From Chloroflexota bacterium (GTDB lineage: Bacteria > Chloroflexota > Limnocylindria > Limnocylindrales > CSP1-4): 12,061 nucleotides of DNA. Location of the stretch: NCBI GenBank assembly GCA_021789355.1, contig JAJYJR010000110.1:1-12061 (forward strand), given 5' to 3'. A program made the translations under genes and the position numbers. The notes under the pieces were generated by a model, which made no database searches, had not been told where the DNA came from, and saw only the letters and a program-made list of their open reading frames with translations. Positions 5,538 through 12,061 of this stretch are shown in pieces. Within the stretch, counting starts at the first letter, position 1, and every line of letters starts with the position of its first letter.

Positions 5538-6641
5538 TCAGAGCGCGCGCAGCGTCCCGATGAGTCGCTCCCAGGCGCGCGCGTTCGGGAGCGCGCCCGC
5601 GGCGTCGGGCTCGAACGGAAGGATCGGGAGGACCCGGTCCGCGTGGCCTTCGACGCGCGCGGCGAGGGCGTCCGGCAGGGTGTCCGCCGGACCTGCCACC
5701 GCGACCAGCGCCAGGAGCTCGTCGTCGATCAGCCCCGCCATCTCGTTCCAGCGCCCTGCGACGGCCAGCCGTCCGAGCCGCTCGCCGACGTGCCCGCGGT
5801 CGTGCAGCTCCAGGACCGCGCGGTAGCTCGGGGTCGACGCGTAGAACGCGATCCGCGCGCGCACTTGCTCGAGGATCCCGGCGTCGTCAGTGGGCGCGAG
5901 GAAGACCGGGACGATCCGCTCGACCCGCGGTCGCGGCCGCAGCCCGGCGCCATCGGCCTGCCCGCTGGCGACCGGCTGGACTGCGCCGCCGTCCGCCTCC
6001 CGTCCGGCGCCTCCCACGCCCTCGTCGAGGGCCGGTTCGAGCACCTCGGCGAGGTAGCGCGCCGTGTGGAAGGGGTGCACCTGGAACCCGTCCGCGGCGC
6101 GGCCGGCGAGATGCGCCAGGCCGGGCCCCACGCCCGCGATCGAGAGCGGGATGCGGGGCCGCCCCGTGGGTGGCTGGAACTGGAGGGGCCGAGGGCTGAA
6201 GAACGACGGCATCAGCGAGAGGTCCAGGTGCTCCGAGCGGACACGGAACGGCACGCCGTCCTGCCAGGTGGCCCACGCGGCGCGGATCGCCACGATCCAC
6301 TCGGCGAGGCGCGGCGCGGGCGCCGTCCAGGTCATGCCGAACCGCCGCTCGACGTGGGCACGGACCTGCGTCCCGAGCCCCAGCTGGAAGCGCCCCCCGG
6401 ACAGCGCCGCGAGGTCGAAGGCGGCCTGCGCGAGCACGACCGGGCTGCGGGCGAACGCGACGGCAACCCCCGTCCCCACCTCGATCCGCCGGGTGGCGGC
6501 CAGGGCCAGCGCCGCCAGCACGAATGGCTCGTGCTCGGTCTCGGCGAGCCAGATCGCGTCCAGGCCGAGCGACTCCGCGGCCATCGCGATCCGGCCGGCG
6601 TCGGCCGGCGCGGGGCCGCCGGCGGGGAGGTCGACCTTCAC
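5538..6641 (-). CDS. LLM-class F420-dependent oxidoreductase (MSMEG_2256-like)
   Basis: This is a 367-residue bacterial-luciferase-fold (TIM-barrel) flavin/F420 enzyme that transfers hydride between reduced F420 and an unknown substrate. Diagnostic segments are GLDAIWLAETEHEPF (26-40), RRIEVGTGVAVAFARSP (51-67), FDLAALSGGRFQLGLGTQVRAH (75-96), RRFGMTW (99-105), IAGVGPGLAHLAGRAADG (168-185) and the C-terminal helices with RWNEMAGLIDDELL. The GTQV and AFARSP motifs point to the MSMEG_2256-type subgroup. A Gly/Ala/Pro-rich stretch at about 206-239 replaces what is usually a short loop. The frame is open 273 bases upstream, but homology begins at the GTG at 6641, 19 bp after the AlaX stop, so the pair is probably co-transcribed. 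It converges on the nuclease-like gene with 6 bp between stops. It implies that the host makes coenzyme F420. Confidence 0.88.
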   Translation of the reverse strand: MKVDLPAGGPAPADAGRIAMAAESLGLDAIWLAETEHEPFVLAALALAATRRIEVGTGVAVAFARSPVVLAQAAFDLAALSGGRFQLGLGTQVRAHVERRFGMTWTAPAPRLAEWIVAIRAAWATWQDGVPFRVRSEHLDLSLMPSFFSPRPLQFQPPTGRPRIPLSIAGVGPGLAHLAGRAADGFQVHPFHTARYLAEVLEPALDEGVGGAGREADGGAVQPVASGQADGAGLRPRPRVERIVPVFLAPTDDAGILEQVRARIAFYASTPSYRAVLELHDRGHVGERLGRLAVAGRWNEMAGLIDDELLALVAVAGPADTLPDALAARVEGHADRVLPILPFEPDAAGALPNARAWERLIGTLRAL

Positions 6642-6660
6642 GCGACGCCCCCGGCGCCGG

Positions 6661-7416
6661 TCACCCGGCGTCCACGATCTCGAGGCGGATGCGCTTGTTG
6701 ATGCGCCCCTTCGACTCGTAGCCGGTGACGCGGATCCGCCCGATCTCGCGGGTGTTGGCCACGTGGGTCCCGCCGTCGGCCTGCAGGTCGAGGCCCACGA
6801 TCTCGACCGTACGCACCTCCGTGATCCCGGGAGGCAGCAGGTTGATCTTCGTGCGGATGAGGTCGGGGATCGCGAACGCCTCCTCACGGGGAAGGACTCG
6901 CACCCGGATGTCACGCGCCGCCGCCAGCTCGGCGTTCACCTTCGCCTCGATCTCGCCGACCAGCTCGCCGGACATGCGCTCGAACTCGAAGTCCATGCGG
7001 CCCGCGCCGGGCTCCATGTTCCCGCCAGTCACCTGCGCACCGTAGTCGCGCCAGACGACCCCGCACAGCGTGTGAAGGGCGGTGTGCGTGCGCATCAGGA
7101 GGTGGCGGCGCTCCCAGTCGATGTCCACACGAACCCTCGCGCCGGGCTCCGGGGCGTCCCCGGGCTCGACGCCGGCGAGCAGGTGCACGATGTCGTCGCC
7201 GGCCTTCCGTGCGCTCGCCACCTGCCAGCGCTGCCCGCCCCACACCTGGTCCAGCGCGAGCAGCGTCCCGGAGTCGGCCGGCTGACCGCCGCCGCCCGGG
7301 TAGAAGACGGTTCGGTCGAGCCTGACCAGCAGCCCCTCCGGGTTCCGCTCGACCGCGTGGATGGTCGCCTCGCAGGACCGCGCGTATGCGTCTCGGTAGC
7401 AGATCGCGTCAGTCAT
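6661..7416 (-). CDS. AlaX-type alanyl-tRNA editing protein
   Basis: This is a 251-residue stand-alone trans-editing hydrolase, related to the editing half of alanyl-tRNA synthetase, that should deacylate Ser- or Gly-tRNA(Ala) in the cytoplasm. It has the N-terminal beta-barrel signature VFYPGGGGQPADSG (37-50), HTALH (H111-x3-H115, zinc ligands), the GGNMEPGAGRMDFEF strand region, and DGGTHVANTREIG (214-226) with H218, followed by YESKGRINKR (233-242). Synthetases and many AlaX proteins have CGGTH; here D214 replaces the third zinc ligand Cys. The length suits an AlaX-M-like protein lacking the long C-terminal domain. The ATG at 7416 has GGAGGG (7421-7426) 4 nt upstream. It lies 36 bp after the cupredoxin gene, with no terminator between. 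The Asp variant may bind metal differently, but the fold assignment is secure. Confidence 0.88.
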   Translation of the reverse strand: MTDAICYRDAYARSCEATIHAVERNPEGLLVRLDRTVFYPGGGGQPADSGTLLALDQVWGGQRWQVASARKAGDDIVHLLAGVEPGDAPEPGARVRVDIDWERRHLLMRTHTALHTLCGVVWRDYGAQVTGGNMEPGAGRMDFEFERMSGELVGEIEAKVNAELAAARDIRVRVLPREEAFAIPDLIRTKINLLPPGITEVRTVEIVGLDLQADGGTHVANTREIGRIRVTGYESKGRINKRIRLEIVDAG

Positions 7417-7452
7417 CTCGCCCTCCGGGCCGCGACCCGGGCCGACCCAGAC

Positions 7453-8094
7453 TCACTGGACGGTGAAAGTCCCCTTCATGCCGGCCTGGTAGTGGCCGGG
7501 GACCATGCAGCCGAAGCCGAGCGGAGCGCTCGTGTCACTGAACGTGTAGTCGAACTCTCTCGTGCCGGACGTGAAGTCGCCCGTGCCCGTGAGGTTCGCG
7601 ATGTTGCCGGCATCCAGATCGCTGACCTTGCCCACGTAGAAGTTGTGCACGAACCCGGCGGTGTTCGTGATCTTGAAGTGGTAGGTCTGCCCCTTGTGGA
7701 CCGCGATGCTGGTGACCGCCTGCCCGCCGGGGTTGGTGATCTGGAGCGACGAGGTCTCGATGAGATCGATCTCGTTGGCGGCCCCGCCGCCGGCTGCCGC
7801 GCCCGACGCCGACGGCGCACTCGACGTGGACGGCGCGCCGCCCGCGGTTCCGCTGGTCGACGCCGACGCGGCGGGGGCGCCTGCGGCCGGCGCAGAGCCG
7901 GAGGCGGAAGCCGCACTCGATGCGCCAGGAGCGCCCGACGCCGCCGCGGCCACCGCCTGCTGCGTGGGCGCTGGTGGGACGTACGTCCATCCGGGGCCGG
8001 CCGACGCCGCGCACGCCGCGAGCGCGAGGGAGGCGACCAGGGGCACGACCACCAGGCCGAAGAGGGGCCGAGCACGGGTCTCCATGGGCTGCAT
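7453..8094 (-). CDS. Cupredoxin (type-1 copper) lipoprotein
   Basis: This is a 213-residue exported electron-carrier-like protein. The N-terminus is a lipoprotein signal with lipobox LAAC (C28 lipidated), followed by GPGWTYVPP. Then comes a long linker (about 41-107) made almost only of Ala, Ser, Gly, Pro and Thr that tethers the domain off the membrane. The cupredoxin domain spans about 108-213. Copper ligands are visible: H150 (FVHNFY), C196, H201 and M206 in C-x4-H-x4-M (GFGCMVPGHYQAGM), a blue-copper arrangement as in plastocyanin/sulfocyanin-like proteins. It probably passes electrons at the outer face of the membrane or binds copper; its partner is not in the window. Two ATGs compete (8094 and 8085); GGAG lies 3 or 12 nt upstream, neither ideal. 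The 59-bp gap after the LuxR-type gene contains no clear terminator. Confidence 0.9.
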   Translation of the reverse strand: MQPMETRARPLFGLVVVPLVASLALAACAASAGPGWTYVPPAPTQQAVAAAASGAPGASSAASASGSAPAAGAPAASASTSGTAGGAPSTSSAPSASGAAAGGGAANEIDLIETSSLQITNPGGQAVTSIAVHKGQTYHFKITNTAGFVHNFYVGKVSDLDAGNIANLTGTGDFTSGTREFDYTFSDTSAPLGFGCMVPGHYQAGMKGTFTVQ

Positions 8095-8153
8095 TCTCTC
8101 CGAAAACGCTGCCCGACGCACCGCGGGCGGTTCGGCGGAGGGCTGGCCGCACC

Positions 8154-11100
8154 TCAGGGTTTCGGCGCCAACGGCCGGGGTGCGGCTCCGAGCCCCAGGC
8201 GCCACGCCACCGTCGCGGCCTCGACGCGCCCCGAGACCCCGAGCTTCGCGAGGATGTTGCCGACGTGGACCGCAACCGTACGCTCGCTGATGAAGAGCCG
8301 CTCCGCGATGTCCCGGTTCGACCGGCCCTCGGCGAGGACGCCGAGGACCTCCTTCTCGCGCGGGCTCAAGTTGAACGGATCGGCGGGAACCGTCTCGGCC
8401 GGACCGCTGAGTCCGGCCAGCCGCATCGCGAGCCCCGGGCGGCCGTGACCGCCCGCGCCCGCGGTCCCGTCGCCCATCCCATCCGAGCGGGCGACCTGCG
8501 GCGTCATCCCATCCGGCGGGGCGGTATCCGGCCTTCGCGTGGCATCCTGCAGTGCGCCGCCCCCCGATGTCGCCGCAGCCCCCGCGTCCGGCAGCGAAAT
8601 CCGGGCGCGCGCCGCCAGCCGGGCGAGCTCCCGGCGGATGGGACGGGCACCGAGTTCCCCGGAGATCCGCCACGCCTCGAGCAGCGCTCGCCGTGCCCGC
8701 GCCCTGTCCGCTCGAGCACCCGGTGTGTCGGGCCGCGACCGCAGCGCCGCCTCCGCCTCGCGCCACCGCGCGTGGGCCACCCGGTACGGGCTCGGCACGG
8801 CCGCCCAGCGCTCGGCCACATCGGCCCAGGCGGCGGGGTCCGGGGGGCCGGCGATCCTCGTCCGGTGGGCGCGCGCCGTCGCCAGGTGCAGCTCGGCCTC
8901 CCGCCTCGCGCCGAGCGCCGGGGAGGTTCCGCCCGCCTCGACCCGTCGCTGAGCTTCCGCCAGCACCGCGTCGGCCCACGCCAGCGCCTCATGCACCGCG
9001 GCCGGGTCGTGCCGCTCGCCCGCGTCCTCGGCCACGGCGGCCGCGACTTCGGCCGCCGTCGACGCCGCGGACGCCGTCTGGGCCCAGTCGTCGCTCCGCA
9101 ACACCAGCGACCAGCCTCGCTCCGCCGCCCGCCGCGCGTCCTGCACGTCCTCGCGCCACAGCGCGAAGCTCACCGTGGCGCGCTGGACGTCCGCGATGCC
9201 CTGCGGATCCGCGACCGACTCCTGCTGCAGGAGCAGCTGACCCAGGAGCCGTCCGGCCTCTTGGTCCGAGGCGGACTCGACGCGCACCGAGGTGAGCCAG
9301 AGCAGAGGGTTGAAGCGGGCGACGCCGGACGGACTCCATTCCAGCGCCTGCTGGCACATGGCCTCGGATTCGGCCCACCGCCCCAGCACGAAGAGCGTAT
9401 CGCCACCGTTGCCGCGGAGGAACGCGCCGTAGACCGCCTCCTGGCCCCAGCGGCGGGCCTCGGCGATCCCCTCGTCCACGACCGCGAGCGCCTCGGACCG
9501 GCGAGAACCGAGCTCCAGGAGCGTGGTCTGGTTGGCGTACGAGCGCATCAGGTCGTCCAGCCTGCCCGCTCGCCTGGCCAGGGCCGACGCCTCCCGAAGC
9601 AGCGCCAGCCCGCCCTCAAGATCGCCGAGGTACGCGTCATCCACGCCGAGCGTGCAGGTCGCGTGGCCCAGCTCGGCGAGCGCGGGTTCGCCCGCCGCCC
9701 GTGCCGACTCGATCGCCTCCCGTGCCCACCGGGCGCTCTCCTCGAAGCGGCCTTCGAGCATCAGCGCCTGCGCGAGTGCGCCGAGGACCCGGGACCGCTC
9801 GACGGACGAGTCGGGCGGCACGAGCTGGGCGCCGGTTCGGAACGCCGACAGCGCCTCCTCGATCTCACCCGCCGCCCAGCGGTAGCGGCCGAGCCGCTCG
9901 TGCAGCGACGCCAGCTCGACCGCCCGGTTGCCCCGGGCCTCCCGCCCGCGGACCGCGACGTCCACCAGCTCCGAGGTCGCCGACCGCGCGTCGATCGCCC
10001 GTGCGGCAAGCGCCGACGCGCGCCGGAACGAGCCGTCGACGAAGGCGGAGTCGGCCGCCCGGGCGAGCAGCGTCGGCCGATCGAAGTCCGCCGCCGTACG
10101 GCCCCGTGCCCCACCGCCGGCCGTGTTCCGGCCGCCGCGTCGATGGAGCGCGTCCAGCTCGAGGGCCCGCAGGTAGTGCTCCAGCGCGGTGCCGCCCGGG
10201 TCCAACGCCTCGGCCTCGACCCCTGCCGCCACGTGGCCATCCCGTGCCCGATCGAGCCGCAGCGCGCGCTCCCAGTGCCAGGCCTGCTCGGCGGGTGGTC
10301 CCGGAAGCCAGCCGGCGATCGCGGCGTGGATCGCCTGGCGCCCGATCGGGTCGAGCAGCGATTCGACAGTCTCCGCGTACCGCTCCTGCGCGATGCGAAC
10401 CCGCCCGGCGGTCCGCGTCACGAGGCCGCTCTCGACCGCCTCGGCGAGGGCGCGGTCGCCGAGGACGCCGTCGGGGACACGCATGCCCGCCACCGCCTGC
10501 GGCTCGACCGGACGTCGCATCGCGGCCAGCACGCGGACCCACCGCGCGGCCCCGGTCCCGAGCAGCGCGAGGCGCGACTCGACGAGCTCGTCGAACGTAT
10601 CCGAGAGCCGCGCTCCCGGGACGAGCCGGCGTGCGGCCAGCAGCTGGTCCGCGACGAGTGGGTTGCCGCCGGAGCGCTCGACGATCGCGGCGAACAGGCC
10701 CGCGGGCGGCCGCTCACCCGTCTCGGCCTCGATGAACCGGAGCAGGTCCTCCGGACGGAACGGCTCGAGCTCGATCCGTTCGACCGAGGGATGCTCCGCG
10801 AGCGCGGTCGCGATCCGGCGGAACGGGTGCCGCCTGTCGAGCTCATCGTGGTGGTACGAGACCACCAGGCAGATCGGGAGCGCCACGTCGAGCCCGAGCA
10901 TGAACTCGACGAACGCCCTGGTTCCCGGGTCGGCCCAGTGCAGGTCGTCGAGCGCGAGCAGGGCGGCACCGCCCGATGCCAGGCGGCCGAGCACCCCGAG
11001 CACCGCCTCGACAAACCGCCCCCGGCGCTGGTCCGGCGCCGACTGCATGGGCGCCTCGACCGGGCAGGCGAGCCAAATCCTCTCGGCCAGGTCGGGGAGG

Positions 11101-11411
11101 AGCAGCGCGACCTCGCCCGCGGCGGGGCCGAGCACCTCTGGCAGGCGCGAGTCGGGGAGGGCGGAGATGGGCCCCTGGAGCGCCGCGGAGAGCGCGGCGT
11201 AGGGGTGCCCGGAACGCGGCTCGACCGCCGCTCCCCTCGCCACGACGACCCCTGGCTCGCCGACGAGGCGCTGCTCGAGCTCCGACAGGAGCGTGCTGAT
11301 GCCCGTGCCGGTGGCGCCGGTCACCACGACGCGCGCGAGCCGGCCGGCTGCCGCGCGCTCGAGGGCGGCGCCCAGCCGCCCGAGCTCACGCTCCCTCCCG
11401 ACGACGTGCAT
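8154..11411 (-). CDS. Large LuxR-family STAND ATPase transcriptional regulator with altered Walker A
   Basis: This 1085-residue protein has the LAL/MalT-like layout. An N-terminal AAA/NACHT-type ATPase opens with VVGRERELGRL (3-13). The P-loop position reads GATGTGIST (32-40), where the usual Lys is I38. Walker B is intact (ALLALDDLHWAD, 150-161). The sensor segment reads SYHHDEL (185-191). A helical winged region follows, then TPR-like helices from about 430 to 900, an acidic/Gly-rich linker (about 945-1011), and a C-terminal LuxR/GerE helix-turn-helix (1014-1074: LSPREKEVL...NRDIAERLFISERTVAVHV). It should bind DNA and respond to a ligand or partner through the TPR sensor. Loss of the P-loop Lys predicts weak or absent ATP hydrolysis. 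The ATG at 11411 has no Shine-Dalgarno but has TATGCT 6 nt upstream, so it is probably leaderless. It is divergent from an MFS transporter that it may control. Confidence 0.92.
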   Translation of the reverse strand: MHVVGRERELGRLGAALERAAAGRLARVVVTGATGTGISTLLSELEQRLVGEPGVVVARGAAVEPRSGHPYAALSAALQGPISALPDSRLPEVLGPAAGEVALLLPDLAERIWLACPVEAPMQSAPDQRRGRFVEAVLGVLGRLASGGAALLALDDLHWADPGTRAFVEFMLGLDVALPICLVVSYHHDELDRRHPFRRIATALAEHPSVERIELEPFRPEDLLRFIEAETGERPPAGLFAAIVERSGGNPLVADQLLAARRLVPGARLSDTFDELVESRLALLGTGAARWVRVLAAMRRPVEPQAVAGMRVPDGVLGDRALAEAVESGLVTRTAGRVRIAQERYAETVESLLDPIGRQAIHAAIAGWLPGPPAEQAWHWERALRLDRARDGHVAAGVEAEALDPGGTALEHYLRALELDALHRRGGRNTAGGGARGRTAADFDRPTLLARAADSAFVDGSFRRASALAARAIDARSATSELVDVAVRGREARGNRAVELASLHERLGRYRWAAGEIEEALSAFRTGAQLVPPDSSVERSRVLGALAQALMLEGRFEESARWAREAIESARAAGEPALAELGHATCTLGVDDAYLGDLEGGLALLREASALARRAGRLDDLMRSYANQTTLLELGSRRSEALAVVDEGIAEARRWGQEAVYGAFLRGNGGDTLFVLGRWAESEAMCQQALEWSPSGVARFNPLLWLTSVRVESASDQEAGRLLGQLLLQQESVADPQGIADVQRATVSFALWREDVQDARRAAERGWSLVLRSDDWAQTASAASTAAEVAAAVAEDAGERHDPAAVHEALAWADAVLAEAQRRVEAGGTSPALGARREAELHLATARAHRTRIAGPPDPAAWADVAERWAAVPSPYRVAHARWREAEAALRSRPDTPGARADRARARRALLEAWRISGELGARPIRRELARLAARARISLPDAGAAATSGGGALQDATRRPDTAPPDGMTPQVARSDGMGDGTAGAGGHGRPGLAMRLAGLSGPAETVPADPFNLSPREKEVLGVLAEGRSNRDIAERLFISERTVAVHVGNILAKLGVSGRVEAATVAWRLGLGAAPRPLAPKP

Positions 11412-11417
11412 TGCGAC

Positions 11418-11423
11418 AGCATA
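11418..11423 (-). promoter_or_regulatory. -10 box of the LuxR-type gene (leaderless)
   Basis: On the minus strand, TATGCT ends 6 nt before the ATG at 11411 and no ribosome site is present, so the transcript probably begins at the start codon. No clear -35 element is visible, as is common for TANNNT-type promoters. Confidence 0.5.
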
Positions 11424-11427
11424 CGGG

Positions 11428-11442
11428 GCGCCGGCCGGGCGC
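11428..11442. promoter_or_regulatory. GCGCC-N5-GGCGC dyad between two divergent promoters
   Basis: GCGCC (11428-11432) and GGCGC (11438-11442) form a dyad centred at 11435, between the -10 boxes of the LuxR-type and transporter genes. A protein bound here would touch both promoters. Such short GC dyads are easy to find by chance in this DNA. Confidence 0.3.
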
Positions 11443-11448
11443 TACTCT
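11443..11448 (+). promoter_or_regulatory. -10 box of the MFS transporter gene (leaderless)
   Basis: TACTCT fits TANNNT and ends 6 nt before the GTG at 11455, mirroring the geometry of the divergent gene. There is no Shine-Dalgarno sequence, so the mRNA is probably leaderless. Confidence 0.5.
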
Positions 11449-11454
11449 GGCGAC

Positions 11455-12061
11455 GTGGGTTCCCTTGCACGGCTCGGGCCCTTCGGGGCGTTCCAAGAGC
11501 TGAGGCGCGAGTTCGACCGCGCGGTCCTGGTGCTGGCGGTGGGCGACCTGGTCGCGAGCTTCGGGTTCAGCCTGGTCTTCCCGTTCCTCACGATCTACCT
11601 GACGACCGTGCTTGGCGCCAGCGCGACCGAGTCGGGCCTGGTCCTCGGCCTGTACGCGGTGGCCTCGATCGCGTCGAACGCGGCCGGCGGATGGCTGGCC
11701 GACCGGTTCGGTCGCCGGGCGGTCATGATCGCGTCGATCACGCTCACCTCGGTCACGGTCATCGCGATGGGCCAGGTGCATGACCTCGCGGGCATCGCGC
11801 TGCTCACGCTCGTGCTCGGGATCGTCGACCCGGCCTTCGTGCCCGCGGCGCGCGCCGCCGTCGCCGATGTCGTTCCCGAGGCAAGACGGCAGCGGGCGTA
11901 CGGGCTGCTGGGGGTCGCGGCAGCGGTCGGCTGGATCGCCGGGCCGTCGATCGGCGCGGGGCTCTCGACGCTGGGGTACCCGGTGCTGTTCACGGTGGCC
12001 GGCGCGATCCTGCTCGGCTACACGGCGATCCTGGTCGCCGGCCTGCCGGAGACGCGCCCGA
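11455..12061 (+). CDS. MFS transporter, N-terminal part (runs off the window)
   Basis: These are the first 202 codons of a major facilitator superfamily permease; the end lies beyond the window. After a short charged N-terminus come TM1 (about 23-45), TM2 (60-79), the loop 2-3 motif A GGWLADRFGRR (78-88; D83, R84, G86, R87, R88), TM3 (89-107), TM4 (111-130), a loop with R133 (AARAAVADVVPEARR), TM5 (149-170) carrying GWIAGPSIGAG (159-169), which resembles the antiporter motif C, and TM6 (176-196). Motifs A and C together favour a proton-coupled drug or metabolite exporter of the 12-14 TM type, but the substrate is unknown. The GTG at 11455 is supported by the start of the hydrophilic N-terminus and the TACTCT box 6 nt upstream. 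The gene is divergent from the LuxR-type regulator across 43 bp. Confidence 0.88.
   Translation, partial: MGSLARLGPFGAFQELRREFDRAVLVLAVGDLVASFGFSLVFPFLTIYLTTVLGASATESGLVLGLYAVASIASNAAGGWLADRFGRRAVMIASITLTSVTVIAMGQVHDLAGIALLTLVLGIVDPAFVPAARAAVADVVPEARRQRAYGLLGVAAAVGWIAGPSIGAGLSTLGYPVLFTVAGAILLGYTAILVAGLPETRP

Noticed and set aside
6642..6914. N-terminal extension of the F420 oxidoreductase frame
   Set aside because: It overlaps the AlaX coding region in another frame and is Ser/Arg-rich; homology begins at the GTG at 6641.
7426..7445. CCGGG/CCCGG pairing between the cupredoxin and AlaX genes as a terminator
   Set aside because: The stem is only 5 bp, there is no T-tract, and it abuts the AlaX Shine-Dalgarno; it is better explained by GC-rich sequence.
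8095..8979. N-terminal extension of the cupredoxin frame
   Set aside because: It lies inside the LuxR-type gene in another frame; the lipoprotein signal sets the start at 8094 or 8085.
7920..11783. 1287-codon plus-strand open frame opposite the LuxR-type gene
   Set aside because: It is an antisense shadow of a strongly recognisable gene; the translation is Arg/Pro-rich with no domain, as expected for the complement of GC3-rich codons.
1..12061. CRISPR array, tRNA/rRNA, IS element, att site or origin
   Set aside because: No regularly spaced repeats, no tRNA-like cloverleaf or CCA end, no transposase or integrase frame, and no DnaA-box cluster were seen on reading both strands by eye.

Overview
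The window is about 12 kb of very GC-rich bacterial chromosome with tightly packed genes. Three things point to a Chloroflexota lineage (Limnocylindria/Ellin6529-like), with Actinomycetota as the second choice. These are an F420-dependent oxidoreductase, a small double zinc-ribbon protein with a CxxC-x17-CxxC C-terminus, and several TANNNT boxes 6-7 nt upstream of start codons, which suggest leaderless transcripts. The placement is inferred from gene content and was not computed. I found no rRNA, tRNA, CRISPR array, insertion sequence, phage gene or integrase.

Left part (1-4230). The window opens with the 3' end of an unidentified plus-strand gene, followed by a minus-strand iron-containing alcohol dehydrogenase. 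Divergent from the dehydrogenase is a secreted GH25-like lysozyme-fold protein, then a RibD-C/DHFR-like reductase. Next comes a 127-residue zinc-ribbon protein with its own extended -10 promoter, a structured leader that can mask its Shine-Dalgarno sequence, a TTG start, and a strong intrinsic terminator downstream.

Middle (4230-5531). An inverted repeat lies just upstream of a 417-residue, mostly helical protein. Its C-terminal half carries a PD-(D/E)xK nuclease-like signature (E205, D240, E260-x-K262). This is the least understood gene here and the best candidate for something undescribed.

Right part (5538-12061). A minus-strand train runs from a 1085-residue LuxR-type STAND ATPase regulator through a type-1 copper (cupredoxin) lipoprotein and an AlaX-type alanyl-tRNA editing protein to an MSMEG_2256-type F420-dependent LLM oxidoreductase. 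The spacings (59, 36 and 19 bp) allow co-transcription. The oxidoreductase converges on the nuclease-like gene with only 6 bp between stop codons. Divergent from the regulator, across 43 bp, is an MFS transporter that runs off the window. Both of these genes appear to be transcribed leaderlessly from back-to-back promoters, so the regulator may control the transporter. Notable anomalies are a Walker A lysine replaced by isoleucine in the regulator, and metal-ligand substitutions in the alcohol dehydrogenase (His to Gln) and in AlaX (Cys to Asp).
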